The notes beneath the pieces are model-generated. The model ran no database searches, had not been told where the DNA came from, and saw only the letters and a list, made by a program, of their open reading frames with translations. Positions 53,848 through 62,504 of a stretch of 64,000 bases of DNA are shown piece after piece. The position numbers and the translations under genes were made by a program. Origin of the DNA: CALKZN01 sp050633785 (GTDB lineage: Bacteria > Pseudomonadota > Gammaproteobacteria > Arenicellales > Arenicellaceae); contig JBOEHE010000021.1 in assembly GCA_050633785.1 (NCBI GenBank), positions 114,561-178,560 of the forward strand, written 5' to 3'. Every line of letters starts with the position of its first letter. Position 1 is the first letter of the stretch.

Positions 53848-54357
53848 ATGTCTAAAGAATCGAATATACAGGCCTTAGACCTGACTATTGACCCTGCCAT
53901 TGACCCATCCTGGCCAACTCATAATCAAATTGCCATCACAGGTAACCCACCTGTCGATCACTTTATCACACGTAATGGCGTACAATTTGCGGGCACTCAC
54001 TTAATCCTCGATCTATGGGGTGCTTCACAACTGGATGATCTGGACTTGATGGAACGGGCAATGCGCGATTCTGTTGCCGTTGCCGGAGCAACCTTACTGC
54101 ATATTCACTTACATCATTTCACCCCTAATGGCGGCATATCCGGAGTAGCAGTATTAGCAGAATCTCATATCAGCGTTCACACCTGGCCTGAACGCAATTT
54201 CGCTGCATTTGATATATTCATGTGCGGTGATGCAGAACCAGAAAAGGCAATCCCGGTATTACGCGAAGCATTCGCCCCTGAATCATTCAATGTCAGTGAA
54301 CATTTGCGCGGTACAATTCTGGCCGAATCCCCAACCCCAAAACAAACAGAGCAATAA
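53848..54357 (+). CDS. speD: S-adenosylmethionine decarboxylase proenzyme
   Basis: About 169 residues. Makes decarboxylated SAM, the aminopropyl donor for spermidine. The class 1B self-cleaving motif is AESHISVHTWPE: cleavage between Glu and Ser generates the pyruvoyl group. The other conserved blocks are GTHLILDLWGA and GATLLHIHLHHFTPNGGISGVAVLAE and the C-terminal FDIFMCGDAEP. The start ATG 53848 has a GAGG site 9 bases upstream; a longer frame starting at 53833 would contain it. Its stop overlaps the speE start by one base. Confidence 0.94.
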   Translation: MSKESNIQALDLTIDPAIDPSWPTHNQIAITGNPPVDHFITRNGVQFAGTHLILDLWGASQLDDLDLMERAMRDSVAVAGATLLHIHLHHFTPNGGISGVAVLAESHISVHTWPERNFAAFDIFMCGDAEPEKAIPVLREAFAPESFNVSEHLRGTILAESPTPKQTEQ

Positions 54358-55232
54358 TGTCAGGGCGTACTTCAATGCAAAAACACTTTAAAGAAACATT
54401 GTACGACGCAGTCTGTCAGGAATTTCGGATTGACAAGCTCTACTTTGAAAACAAAACAGAGCATCAACACCTGATGATTTTTCACAATGCACAATTGGGC
54501 AGAGTAATGACGCTTGATGGCGTTGTGCAAACTACCGAGGCGGATGAGTTTATTTATCATGAAATGATGGCTCATGTACCGCTATTCGCTCATGGCAGTG
54601 CCAAACGAGTATTGATTATTGGTGGTGGTGACGGAGGTATGTTACGAGAAGTCCTGAAACACAATGTTGAACAAGTAACACAGGTCGAAATTGATCAAGC
54701 TGTGGTAGATATGGCTATCGAATATTTGCCCAACCATTCACAAGGTGCCTATGATAACTCTCGCCTGGAGCTGGTCATTGCCGATGGTATGGATTTCGTG
54801 CGCAATACTGAGCAAAAGTATGATGTCATTATTTCAGACAGCACAGACCCTATTGGCCCCGGAGAAGTATTGTTCACGGAGAGTTTCTATGAGCTGGCAA
54901 AACGCTGTTTGAACCCCGGCGGCATTATGACCACACAAAATGGTGTGCCTTTTTTTCAGAAAGATGAGATCCAGGCTACCTATCGACGTATGGGCAGCCA
55001 GTTTGCCGATATGACATTTTACTGTGCTCCGATTCCAACCTATTATGGCGGCTTTATGACTTTCGCCTGGGGCAGCGATGACGCAGAAGCCCGCCAACAT
55101 AAAACGGATACTATCCAGAAACGGTTTATGGCGGCCAACATAGACACAAAGTACTATAATGCTGACATCCATCTAGCCAGTTTTGCACTGCCTCAATATA
55201 TTCAATCGGCAATAAAAGAGTCTCTCGAGTGA
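54357..55232 (+). CDS. speE: Spermidine synthase
   Basis: 291 residues. Transfers the aminopropyl group from decarboxylated SAM to putrescine. The Rossmann fold has RVLIIGGGDGGMLREVLKH (glycine-rich loop near residue 85), EIDQAVVDMA, and ISDSTDPIGPGEVLFTESFY with the catalytic Asp (near 160). GVPFFQ and the PTYYGGFMTFAWGS block fit SpeE. The ATG at 54357 overlaps the speD stop (TAATG); a second Met at codon 7 is possible. Start of the next gene overlaps its end by 4 bases. Confidence 0.95.
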   Translation: MSGRTSMQKHFKETLYDAVCQEFRIDKLYFENKTEHQHLMIFHNAQLGRVMTLDGVVQTTEADEFIYHEMMAHVPLFAHGSAKRVLIIGGGDGGMLREVLKHNVEQVTQVEIDQAVVDMAIEYLPNHSQGAYDNSRLELVIADGMDFVRNTEQKYDVIISDSTDPIGPGEVLFTESFYELAKRCLNPGGIMTTQNGVPFFQKDEIQATYRRMGSQFADMTFYCAPIPTYYGGFMTFAWGSDDAEARQHKTDTIQKRFMAANIDTKYYNADIHLASFALPQYIQSAIKESLE

Positions 55233-56374
55233 ATACAGTCGCCAAACGCCCAATTACACTTGGAGCAAAACCAGCGTCGGCTAAACATTACCAAAAATTA
55301 GTAGCAGAGCATGGCTCACCACTGTTGGTTTTTGACCCCGACGTATTGCGCCAGCAATACCTAGCACTACAAAATGCCCTGCCTGGAGTAGCTCTGTACT
55401 ATGCGGTCAAGGCTCACCCTGACGAACATATAATCTCAGTTATTGATGAGTTAGGCGGCGGCTTTGATGTCGCCTCAAAAGGCGAAATGGATCTGTTGTT
55501 AACCCAGAAAGTTGCTGGTAGACACGCTATCCATACTCATCCCATAAAAAAAGATCAGGAAATCAAAGACGCGCTACGTTTTGGCGCAACTACATTTGTA
55601 GTGGATAACTTGAACGAGCTGAACAAGCTTTTGCCCTACCGTAGCAGAGTAGGAATTTTATTGCGTATCAGCTTTCGCAGCTCCGATGCAACAGTCGACT
55701 TGTCCAAAAAATTTGGCTGTGATTTCAACGAAGCTTCAGATATAGTCAAACAAGCATCCACAATGGGTATCCATATCAAAGGCTTATCATTTCATGTTGG
55801 CTCTCAATGTGAGACCTCCACTAAGCATGTTGAAGCTATTCAGGCCTGCGGGCAGTTGATGTCCCAGCTAAACCAAGAACTCACACAACCCATGGCAACT
55901 CTGGATATTGGTGGTGGTTTTCCAGCTGATTATGCCCAGCAAGGTTTTGATATTCATTCTTTTTGCGCGCCCATACGTGAAGCGCTAAAGAAGCTTCCTT
56001 CAGATTGGCATTTATTAGCGGAACCTGGCCGTTATTTAATTGCTCCAGCAGTCACCAGCATCACATCCGTTACCGGCAAAGCTCAAAAGGGAAACTCTTA
56101 CTGGTATTACCTTGACGATGGTGTCTACGGCTCTTATTCCGGTCAAATATTTGACCATGCAACCTATCCTTTACAAGTGCTTAAAACGGGGAATTTATTT
56201 CCAAGCGCTTTATCAGGACCAACCTGTGACAGCATTGACATGGTTGCAGAAAATATAGAACTACCTGAGCTGGATATTGGTGATCTGGTCATAGGCCACC
56301 AAATGGGTGCTTATACTGCAGCAACAAAAACCCATTTCAACTCTTTGCCCAATGCCAAATTCATCTGTCTCTGA
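55229..56374 (+). CDS. Fold-III PLP-dependent decarboxylase, ornithine decarboxylase-like
   Basis: 381 residues of the alanine-racemase-fold decarboxylases. The PLP Lys is in LYYAVKAHPD (near residue 53); GLSFHVGSQCETSTKH, LDIGGGFPADY and LLAEPGRYLIAPAV bind phosphate and substrate; the C-terminal GPTCDSIDMV carries the catalytic Cys and Asp of ornithine/lysine decarboxylases, and MGAYTAATKTHFN closes the site. Placed at the end of speDE, it probably makes putrescine. Ornithine versus lysine preference cannot be read. Its start is GTG at 55229, overlapping the speE stop as GTGA. Confidence 0.9.
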   Translation: MNTVAKRPITLGAKPASAKHYQKLVAEHGSPLLVFDPDVLRQQYLALQNALPGVALYYAVKAHPDEHIISVIDELGGGFDVASKGEMDLLLTQKVAGRHAIHTHPIKKDQEIKDALRFGATTFVVDNLNELNKLLPYRSRVGILLRISFRSSDATVDLSKKFGCDFNEASDIVKQASTMGIHIKGLSFHVGSQCETSTKHVEAIQACGQLMSQLNQELTQPMATLDIGGGFPADYAQQGFDIHSFCAPIREALKKLPSDWHLLAEPGRYLIAPAVTSITSVTGKAQKGNSYWYYLDDGVYGSYSGQIFDHATYPLQVLKTGNLFPSALSGPTCDSIDMVAENIELPELDIGDLVIGHQMGAYTAATKTHFNSLPNAKFICL

Positions 56375-56434
56375 ATAACATCTATATTTAATCGGTTCAA
56401 CGACAGGTTCACTCAGTCGTTTTATTTAAATTAA

Positions 56435-56448
56435 GTTGTATATACAAC
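56435..56448. promoter_or_regulatory. MarR operator, copy 1 (upstream of marR)
   Basis: GTTGTATATACAAC is a perfect 14-bp palindrome, 25 bp before the marR start. An identical 16-base block (AGTTGTATATACAACA) occurs again upstream of the MAPEG gene. The pattern is typical of MarR-family sites. Confidence 0.8.
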
Positions 56449-56473
56449 AAATATTTATTACTATAGGCGAATC

Positions 56474-56890
56474 ATGTTCGAACGATGCTTATATTTTAAC
56501 TCAAACACCCTTTCCAGACTCACAACAAAAGTGTGGAAAAAAGCCTATAGCAAACTGGGGCTTTCACCTGCTCACGCATATCTCTTAAGATTGGTAATCG
56601 AACAACCCGGTTTAGTCCAACGCGATATCGCCCTTGAACTCAACCTGGAAAAGTCCACCCTCACCCGGTTCATCGATAAACTAGTCGAAGAAGGTTACCT
56701 GAAACGAACTTCCCCAGAATCTGGAAATCATCGTGAACAAGCTATTTTTCCTACCCAGAAAACACAAGATATAGCTGATAGCCTACAAAGTATTGGGGAT
56801 GACCTCTATCAGAAAATGCAGCAGGCAATCGGTGAACAGGAATTACGCGACCTGATTCTTAATTTGAGAAAAATTAATAAACTACTTTAA
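56474..56890 (+). CDS. MarR family transcriptional regulator
   Basis: 138 residues. The winged helix-turn-helix is visible: SPAHAYLLRLVIEQPGLVQRDIALELNLEKSTLTRFIDKLVEEGYLKR, then the wing around SGNHREQAIFPTQKTQDIA. It is flanked by two identical palindromes, one before itself and one before the MAPEG gene 61 bases downstream, so autoregulation and control of the MAPEG gene are the natural inference. The inducer is unknown. Confidence 0.9.
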   Translation: MFERCLYFNSNTLSRLTTKVWKKAYSKLGLSPAHAYLLRLVIEQPGLVQRDIALELNLEKSTLTRFIDKLVEEGYLKRTSPESGNHREQAIFPTQKTQDIADSLQSIGDDLYQKMQQAIGEQELRDLILNLRKINKLL

Positions 56891-56916
56891 ACAATAAACC
56901 TTTTTTTAACCAAATA

Positions 56917-56930
56917 GTTGTATATACAAC
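56917..56930. promoter_or_regulatory. MarR operator, copy 2 (upstream of the MAPEG gene)
   Basis: A second GTTGTATATACAAC, identical to that at 56435-56448, 21 bp before the MAPEG gene start. Two identical perfect 14-bp palindromes within 500 bp strongly suggest one regulator. Confidence 0.8.
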
Positions 56931-56951
56931 ATAAATATACTCGGAGACCTT

Positions 56952-57350
56952 ATGGAAAATGAATTATTCTGGCTAACCTTAACCATTAGCATCACCGCCC
57001 TGTACTGGGTTCCCTATATCATCAATCGTATTCTGGAACATGGTTTATGGCCAGCATTACAAAACCCACAAAGAGACGCTCGTCCAAAAGCCGACTGGGC
57101 TAATAGAATGATGTACGCCCATGATAATGCAGTGGAAAATCTGATCATTTTTGCACCATTGGTTTTACTCCTTCAAGCCAAAGGAGTCTCAACAGATCTG
57201 ACACAATTAGCAGCGATGACATTCTTTTTTGCCAGAGTTGCGCATTTCTTAATTTATACCTGCGGGGTTCCTTTTTTTCGAACATTAGCTTTTTTCGTCG
57301 GCTTTCTATGCCAAATGACCCTAGCATTGACGGCATTGAGCATTTTATAA
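56952..57350 (+). CDS. MAPEG family membrane protein
   Basis: 132 residues with four membrane helices. The MAPEG signature is seen at NRMMYAHDNAVENLIIFAPLVLLLQAKG and FFFARVAHFLIYTCGVPFFRTLAFFVGFLCQM. MAPEG proteins include glutathione transferases acting on eicosanoids and xenobiotics in membranes; bacterial ones are mostly uncharacterised. A CGGAG ribosome site precedes the start. It is probably controlled by the upstream MarR through copy 2 of the palindrome. A 12-bp inverted repeat follows. Confidence 0.88.
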   Translation: MENELFWLTLTISITALYWVPYIINRILEHGLWPALQNPQRDARPKADWANRMMYAHDNAVENLIIFAPLVLLLQAKGVSTDLTQLAAMTFFFARVAHFLIYTCGVPFFRTLAFFVGFLCQMTLALTALSIL

Positions 57351-57370
57351 ACCACTGTCTTTAGCGAATA

Positions 57371-57424
57371 GATGTTTGCCAGACGCTCACTTAAGAAAAT
57401 ACTCCAATGATCCTGGCAAACATC
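57371..57424 (+). repeat. Perfect 12-bp inverted repeat after the MAPEG gene
   Basis: GATGTTTGCCAG and CTGGCAAACATC are exact reverse complements separated by 30 bases, starting 21 bp after the MAPEG stop. It may be a long-loop terminator, or a binding or processing site; no T run follows. Confidence 0.55.
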
Positions 57425-57565
57425 AATAACAACGGCACCTAAGTCACCTTAAAGCATTGGTTTTATTGGTACAGAAACAGTGAAATTAAGTATTTACTGT
57501 ATCTATATTCTTAAAATAAATTGATCTAAGATTTATATTTATTCAACTTATAGATCTGATATGCC

Positions 57566-58207
57566 ATGTATTTATCAAAACCACACCAACAACAAGACCT
57601 AAAAAAGATTCAACATTTAATACAACTCCACCCACTGGCAACGGTTGTTTCTTTTGAAAATGGTGAGCTTAATGCCAATCACATTCCACTTTTATGGAAA
57701 GAAAATGACTCTGAATTTGGCATTTTGCAAGGTCACGTAGCACGGCCAAATTCACTCTGGCAAGCTCATGATCCTGGTATCGATGCCTTGGCTGTATTTA
57801 CTGCTGCAGATACTTATATAAGCCCAGAACTATCTATAAGCAAAGCCGAAGATGGAAAAGTAGTACCTACCTGGAGTTATATGGTTGCCCATGCCTCTGG
57901 CCCGCTTAAAATCATTGATGACCCAGACTGGATGGAACAACATTTAACCGCACTAACAAAACAGCATGAAGCAGATCGCAAACAGCCTTGGACTATGAAT
58001 GATGCCCCACGAAAGTTTATTAATGCTATGAAGAAAGGCATTGTCGGCATAGAAATTGATATCACACAATTGCTTGGAAAATGGAAATTAAATCAAAAAG
58101 AGAGCCAACGAAATAAAGACAGTATCTCGGTTGGCCTGAGTAATAGTACAAGGCAAAGCGATATGCGTTTATGCTCATTTATCCAATCGGAACCTGAAAA
58201 AAACTGA
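57566..58207 (+). CDS. PaiB-like FMN-binding negative transcriptional regulator
   Basis: 213 residues. The family pattern is clear: MYLSKPHQQQDLKKIQHLI at the start, NANHIPLLW, GHVARPNSLW, YISPELSIS, VPTWSYMVAHASG and the C-terminal GIEIDITQLLGKWKLNQ. The fold is FMN-binding split-barrel; Bacillus PaiB represses sporulation and protease genes, but in proteobacteria the role is unsettled and could be a flavin enzyme. The start at 57566 matches the family; the ribosome site is weak. Confidence 0.9.
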   Translation: MYLSKPHQQQDLKKIQHLIQLHPLATVVSFENGELNANHIPLLWKENDSEFGILQGHVARPNSLWQAHDPGIDALAVFTAADTYISPELSISKAEDGKVVPTWSYMVAHASGPLKIIDDPDWMEQHLTALTKQHEADRKQPWTMNDAPRKFINAMKKGIVGIEIDITQLLGKWKLNQKESQRNKDSISVGLSNSTRQSDMRLCSFIQSEPEKN

Positions 58208-58315
58208 AATCAATACAGTACAGAAAACCAAAAAGAAAAAGCTAACTGTGCCTAGATCTAAACTTGATGATCACTTAGTCTGGTTATTATTGAAACAACA
58301 GACACAGGTGGCACC

Positions 58316-58945
58316 TTGGAACTTTCTTCATGGTTACTATTCGCAGCAGTAGCAACAGTTAATATTATCAGCCCTGGCCCGGCAATATTATTGGCAATCA
58401 CCAACAGCATTGCTTATGGATTGAAACATACTATATCTTCATCCTTAGGAAATATGTTTGGCTTGTTGTTTATCTCATTAATTTCCATGTTTGGGGTGGG
58501 CGCAATCCTGCAAGCATCAGCCTTACTCTTCACAATAGTCAAAATAACAGGTGCTTTTTACTTGATCTATTTGGGTATAAAGCAATTGAGAAAGCGACAT
58601 TCTCTGATTCAAACCCAGGATACAAACAATAACAAAACCCTGAAGCAATGTTTTAAAGAAGGTTTATTAGTAGCTCTGACTAACCCCAAAGCTATATTGT
58701 TTTTTACCGCTTTGTTCCCACAGTTTCTGGATACCAACATTGCAATCATTCCTCAGTTTTCAATCATGACCCTGACGTTCATGCTGATTTCACTGGGTAG
58801 CTTGCTTGGTTATGGTTGCTTGTTCCGCTTTGCCCAACACTGGTTCAGCAGAGAATCACGTATGCAGTGGTTTCAACGTATAACCGGTGGCATCTTTGTC
58901 AGCCTGGGTTTAGGTTTACTCAGTGCCAGCACGACTAATCGATAA
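58316..58945 (+). CDS. LysE/RhtB family amino-acid exporter
   Basis: 209 residues with about six membrane helices. The family signature NIISPGPAILLAITNSIAYGLKH occupies the N-terminus, followed by GAFYLIYLGIKQLRKR and GLLVALTNPKAILFFTALFPQF. It should export amino acids or analogues. Translation starts at a TTG (58316) supported by an AGGTGG ribosome site 5 bases upstream; no ATG earlier in frame fits. It precedes an EamA gene and a PhzF gene on the same strand. Confidence 0.9.
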   Translation: MELSSWLLFAAVATVNIISPGPAILLAITNSIAYGLKHTISSSLGNMFGLLFISLISMFGVGAILQASALLFTIVKITGAFYLIYLGIKQLRKRHSLIQTQDTNNNKTLKQCFKEGLLVALTNPKAILFFTALFPQFLDTNIAIIPQFSIMTLTFMLISLGSLLGYGCLFRFAQHWFSRESRMQWFQRITGGIFVSLGLGLLSASTTNR

Positions 58946-58995
58946 GCAATCCTGGAACAAATGCCGAAAATGCAATTCCAGACAAGGCAAAAGAA

Positions 58996-59883
58996 ATGAA
59001 CAGTAAAGATTTTTTGTTGGGTATTGCTGTAACATTCGTCTGGGGTATCAATTTCTCGGTCATCAAGTTAGGACTGTCTTCACTTGACCCATTCACTCTG
59101 GCCGGGCTTAGATTTTCACTTTGCGCTCTGCCGTTAGTTTTCATCATCCCCAAACCCGATGTTTCCATGAGCTACATTGTCAGCTATGGCTTGTTCTTCG
59201 GAGTTGGTTTGTGGGGCCTAACATCATTAGGAATTTATTGGGGTATTTCAGCTGGTGTGGCTTCCCTGGTGCTTCAGACAAGTGTATTTCTAACAATATT
59301 AATGGGCTATCTCTTCTTGCATGAAACCATTGACACTATAAAAATGACTGGTTTTATTTTTGCTCTGGCAGGATTGGTTTGTATCATTCAGCTTACCGAT
59401 GGTTCAGTAACGTTCTATGGTATGGTTTTAGTCCTGGTTGCAGCTCTGTGTTGGAGCGTAGCCAACATCATTGTTAAAAAGTCTGGGACCACACGCATTT
59501 TTTCTTTTATCATCTGGTCCAGTTTATTTTCACCTATTCCCTTGTTTTTCCTGGCCTACGCTACCCAAGGCTCTATTGTCTTCATTAATTTTTTTGAAAA
59601 TCTGGATAAAACAGCTATTTTTTCAATTTTATTTCAGGTTTACCCTACCACGCTGCTTGGGTACTGGGTATGGAATTCATTACTCAAAAAATACCCAACT
59701 ACGAGTGTGGCTCCTTTATCACTTTTAGTACCCATTTTCGGCTTACTTGGCTCTCACATCATATTCAATGAAGTCATTGGCACAGGCAAAATTTTAGCTT
59801 GCCTATTGATCATCAGCGGACTTTTGGTCAGCTTATTTGGTCAGTCATTATGGCTTAAATTTAAACACGAGGTTGCATCATGA
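58996..59883 (+). CDS. EamA/DMT family transporter
   Basis: 295 residues with ten predicted membrane helices in two EamA repeats; LLGIAVTFVWGINFSVIKLGL opens repeat 1 and GMVLVLVAALCWSVANIIVKK opens repeat 2. DMT transporters export metabolites, often amino acids; the substrate is not predictable. Its stop overlaps the ATG of the PhzF gene by 4 bases (ATGA), linking the two. A ribosome site (AAGG) precedes ATG 58996. Confidence 0.9.
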   Translation: MNSKDFLLGIAVTFVWGINFSVIKLGLSSLDPFTLAGLRFSLCALPLVFIIPKPDVSMSYIVSYGLFFGVGLWGLTSLGIYWGISAGVASLVLQTSVFLTILMGYLFLHETIDTIKMTGFIFALAGLVCIIQLTDGSVTFYGMVLVLVAALCWSVANIIVKKSGTTRIFSFIIWSSLFSPIPLFFLAYATQGSIVFINFFENLDKTAIFSILFQVYPTTLLGYWVWNSLLKKYPTTSVAPLSLLVPIFGLLGSHIIFNEVIGTGKILACLLIISGLLVSLFGQSLWLKFKHEVAS

Positions 59884-60710
59884 ATTTAGAACGAATATCC
59901 GCTTTTTCTTATCAAGGAACTGGTGGTAACCCAGCAGGAGTTGCTATCTGTGACAATATGCCTACTTCTGAAGAAATGCTCAATATCGCCAAAGAAGTTG
60001 GCTACTCAGAAACAGCTTTTCTGGTAAAGCAAAATGACACTTGGCGAATACGTTATTTCGCACCAGAAATGGAAATTCCTTTTTGTGGCCATGCAACCAT
60101 AGCCTCAGGCGCTTGCCTAGCTGAGCATTATGGTTTGGGAGAATATCAGCTGATCCTGAATAACGGTTCTATTTCAGTCAATGCAGAACAGAGTGATTCA
60201 GGTGACACCCTGATCTCTCTTCAATCTCCACCAACCTGGTCAAAACCAGCGCCCGAAACTTATGTTAAACGTATACTCGAAGCATTTTCAATTGATTCTA
60301 ATCAACTTGATCCAGAGTTACCAATAAAACTGGCTCATGCTGGCGCCAACCATCTCATTATTGCAGTTGCAGAACGTTCTATATTAGCCTCAATGGACTA
60401 TCCATTCGAATCAGTAAAGAAAATGATGGCTGAACAGGACTTGATCACTATCAACCTGGTCTACAAGGAAACGACAGAGCTTTTCCATTCTCGCAATGCT
60501 TTTGCTGCTGGAGGTGTCATCGAAGATCCTGCGACAGGAGCCGCCACAGCAGCATTAGCTGGATATTTGCGAGACTTGCAATGGCCTGTTTCATCCTTTG
60601 AAGTACTGCAGGGTTTTGACATGGGGAGTCCAAGCCAACTGTTTGTCGAATTTCCAAACCAAACAGGAGCCAGTATTAAAGTCAGCGGCAGTACTTACCA
60701 AATCAAATAA
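59880..60710 (+). CDS. PhzF family isomerase
   Basis: 276 residues. The family core is visible: FSYQGTGGNPAGVAI, YSETAFLVKQ (with the catalytic Glu), IRYFAPEMEIPFCGHATIAS, and EDPATGAATAALAGYLRD. PhzF proteins catalyse isomerisation of small metabolites; the phenazine role belongs only to PhzF itself, and no other phenazine gene is here. It is translationally coupled to the EamA exporter, so a metabolite made by one may be moved by the other; that is inference. A terminator follows. Confidence 0.92.
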   Translation: MNLERISAFSYQGTGGNPAGVAICDNMPTSEEMLNIAKEVGYSETAFLVKQNDTWRIRYFAPEMEIPFCGHATIASGACLAEHYGLGEYQLILNNGSISVNAEQSDSGDTLISLQSPPTWSKPAPETYVKRILEAFSIDSNQLDPELPIKLAHAGANHLIIAVAERSILASMDYPFESVKKMMAEQDLITINLVYKETTELFHSRNAFAAGGVIEDPATGAATAALAGYLRDLQWPVSSFEVLQGFDMGSPSQLFVEFPNQTGASIKVSGSTYQIK

Positions 60711-60740
60711 CACTTTCCTACAATTGTAAAAACAAAAGAA

Positions 60741-60773
60741 AAAAGCCGCCCTGCTAGAACAGGGTCGGCTTTT
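60741..60773. terminator. Bidirectional terminator between phzF-like gene and fadL
   Basis: AAAAGCCG-CCCTG, a loop of six bases, CAGGG, one bulged T, then CGGCTTTT: 13 pairs ending in T on one strand and preceded by A on the other, so it can stop both converging transcripts. Confidence 0.85.
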
Positions 60774-60843
60774 AATCTTAGTTCAATACGCTTTCTTGCT
60801 TCTTTCAAGGAAACGTTCAATGAGTTTCGATCACATTAAAAGC

Positions 60844-62163
60844 TTAAAAAGGCTTAGTAAACGCTACCGAAAGAATATTGACTGTAGGGTCTGCTGTACC
60901 CGTATAAGGTAAGCCATTGAATGCAATATGACTTTGATTAATATTAATCACAGCTTCTTCTTTCAATCGTACATGGGTAAAACCCCAATCCACTTTCACA
61001 CCAGAACTCAAGGTATGAGTCGCACCGAACGATAACCAGTAGCGATCATTATCTGGTAAACGTGTAGTACGCGTATTGTCTCTGACGGTTGTTTCATCAT
61101 AACCAATGCCTGTTCTGAGCACAGTATTGGCACTGTAAGCATATTCACCGCCAAAGCTATAATAGGTCGTATCTTTATAACCAAATGGCAAGGCTACCGG
61201 ACTACCATTAAATGTTTGAATTCCACCAGTTCGGGCATTCTGAACAGGAATAATACCCACAGTTGACCAATCCGCCCGTTCTACTGTAGCCGCTAGAGTG
61301 ACTGCATTGGTAGCCTGGTGTTTTATACCCAGAGTCAGCAGTGAAGGCGTTTCTAAATCAACCTTAATATCATTACTGAACCCCAAGGCTGACACTTTAA
61401 TCTGACCTTCCAGCTCATGATCAATACTTGAACGATAACCCAGTCCAAAAGCAGTCTTGCCAGCAGTGTAGTTTACTCCCAGGGTATAACCTACAGAAGT
61501 ATCATCTCCTGCCAACTCCAACACCGGATCCAAAGCACTAAAACGCCCGGCAGCAGCGCCAACGGGTAAAGCACTGGTCAAAGTCACATCAAACTTCTGC
61601 AACTGCAACCCTGCTCCAATATTCAAACCAGGAGCCGCTTCATAAGTCACAGTCGGAGTGATGTTGATAGATTCAGCACTGGATTCCAAGGCCACATACT
61701 GGCTACGAGAACCACGGTCGGCCTCTGTTCCCAAACCAAAAGGAACGGTTAGAGATAGACCCCAAGCAGTTGCCTCATTAATTCGACTGGCAAAATAGAT
61801 TGCAGGAATAGCTGATGTACCACCAGTATCGCCTGTTTCGTTAAGGCCACCATAAATCACATTCGAGGCGCCTGTCGTTTTGATATCAGTTTTTGCATCA
61901 ATTATTGATAATTGGCCCGAAAACTCCATACTCTCGCCAACCTCCGAGGTATTTGCCGGATTCCAAAATGATGTAGAAATATCGCCACCTGCAGCCACGC
62001 CGGCAAACGACATGCCCTGACCATAGGTACTTTGCTCTCGTAGAGCAAAACCCGCGGCATTTGCAGTGGTCGGTGCCAAAGTTGGAGCTAGAACACTAAC
62101 AGTCAGTATTGAGACTGATAGCGCTGTGGCGCTCAATTTAAAAGGATGTGTCAGTATGGGCAT
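60844..62163 (-). CDS. fadL: Outer membrane long-chain fatty acid transporter FadL
   Basis: 439 residues. A signal peptide ends in TTANAAGFAL, with AAGFALREQSTYGQGMSFAG as the plug region (FadL has a similar N-terminal hatch), and FWNPANTSE is the family NPA motif. The rest has the alternating pattern of a 14-strand beta-barrel, ending in the aromatic residue VAFTKPF, as outer membrane proteins do. It takes fatty acids across the outer membrane and complements the beta-oxidation genes at 34-45 kb. A GGAG site precedes ATG 62163. Confidence 0.92.
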   Translation of the reverse strand: MPILTHPFKLSATALSVSILTVSVLAPTLAPTTANAAGFALREQSTYGQGMSFAGVAAGGDISTSFWNPANTSEVGESMEFSGQLSIIDAKTDIKTTGASNVIYGGLNETGDTGGTSAIPAIYFASRINEATAWGLSLTVPFGLGTEADRGSRSQYVALESSAESINITPTVTYEAAPGLNIGAGLQLQKFDVTLTSALPVGAAAGRFSALDPVLELAGDDTSVGYTLGVNYTAGKTAFGLGYRSSIDHELEGQIKVSALGFSNDIKVDLETPSLLTLGIKHQATNAVTLAATVERADWSTVGIIPVQNARTGGIQTFNGSPVALPFGYKDTTYYSFGGEYAYSANTVLRTGIGYDETTVRDNTRTTRLPDNDRYWLSFGATHTLSSGVKVDWGFTHVRLKEEAVININQSHIAFNGLPYTGTADPTVNILSVAFTKPF

Positions 62164-62504
62164 AGCATTTTCTCCGCGTGTTTTATTCTTGCTCGGCTTA
62201 AACGTAAAACTGCTCTCGCTTCACCGTATCTTTTTATAATCATTACTACACCGTAGTATAGTAATATTTATTGATTCCGCTCACCGTACAAAACACCCCA
62301 TTTTACATCCCTAACTCATTTCGTACCGGCAAGCACTATTGAATCCCTAAATACTTCCATATAGAGTGCCTGCCTAATCCAAGGGTGTCAACTTACAAAA
62401 ACACTCATCTTTATAAGACCTTAGTCGAATAAGGTGGCTGACAACTTGTTCATTCAGATACAGTGTTGGTCGGATACAGCACCAACACTGCACTTAAACG
62501 GTGT
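62164..62504. other. Intergenic region upstream of fadL, with dyads
   Basis: 341 bases. At 62242-62265 there is a nested dyad, ATTACTA/TAGTAAT outside and ACTAC/GTAGT within, about 80-100 bp before fadL: a possible operator. The oadB-side hairpin lies at 62461-62490. No gene is seen; the 123-codon plus ORF at 62434-62805 is antisense to oadB. Confidence 0.45.
62461..62490 (-). terminator. Hairpin downstream of oadB
   Basis: CAGTGTTGGT and ACCAACACTG make a perfect 10-bp stem with a 10-base loop, 14 bp after the oadB stop. No T run follows in the transcribed direction, but the place is right for the end of the oad operon. Confidence 0.6.
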
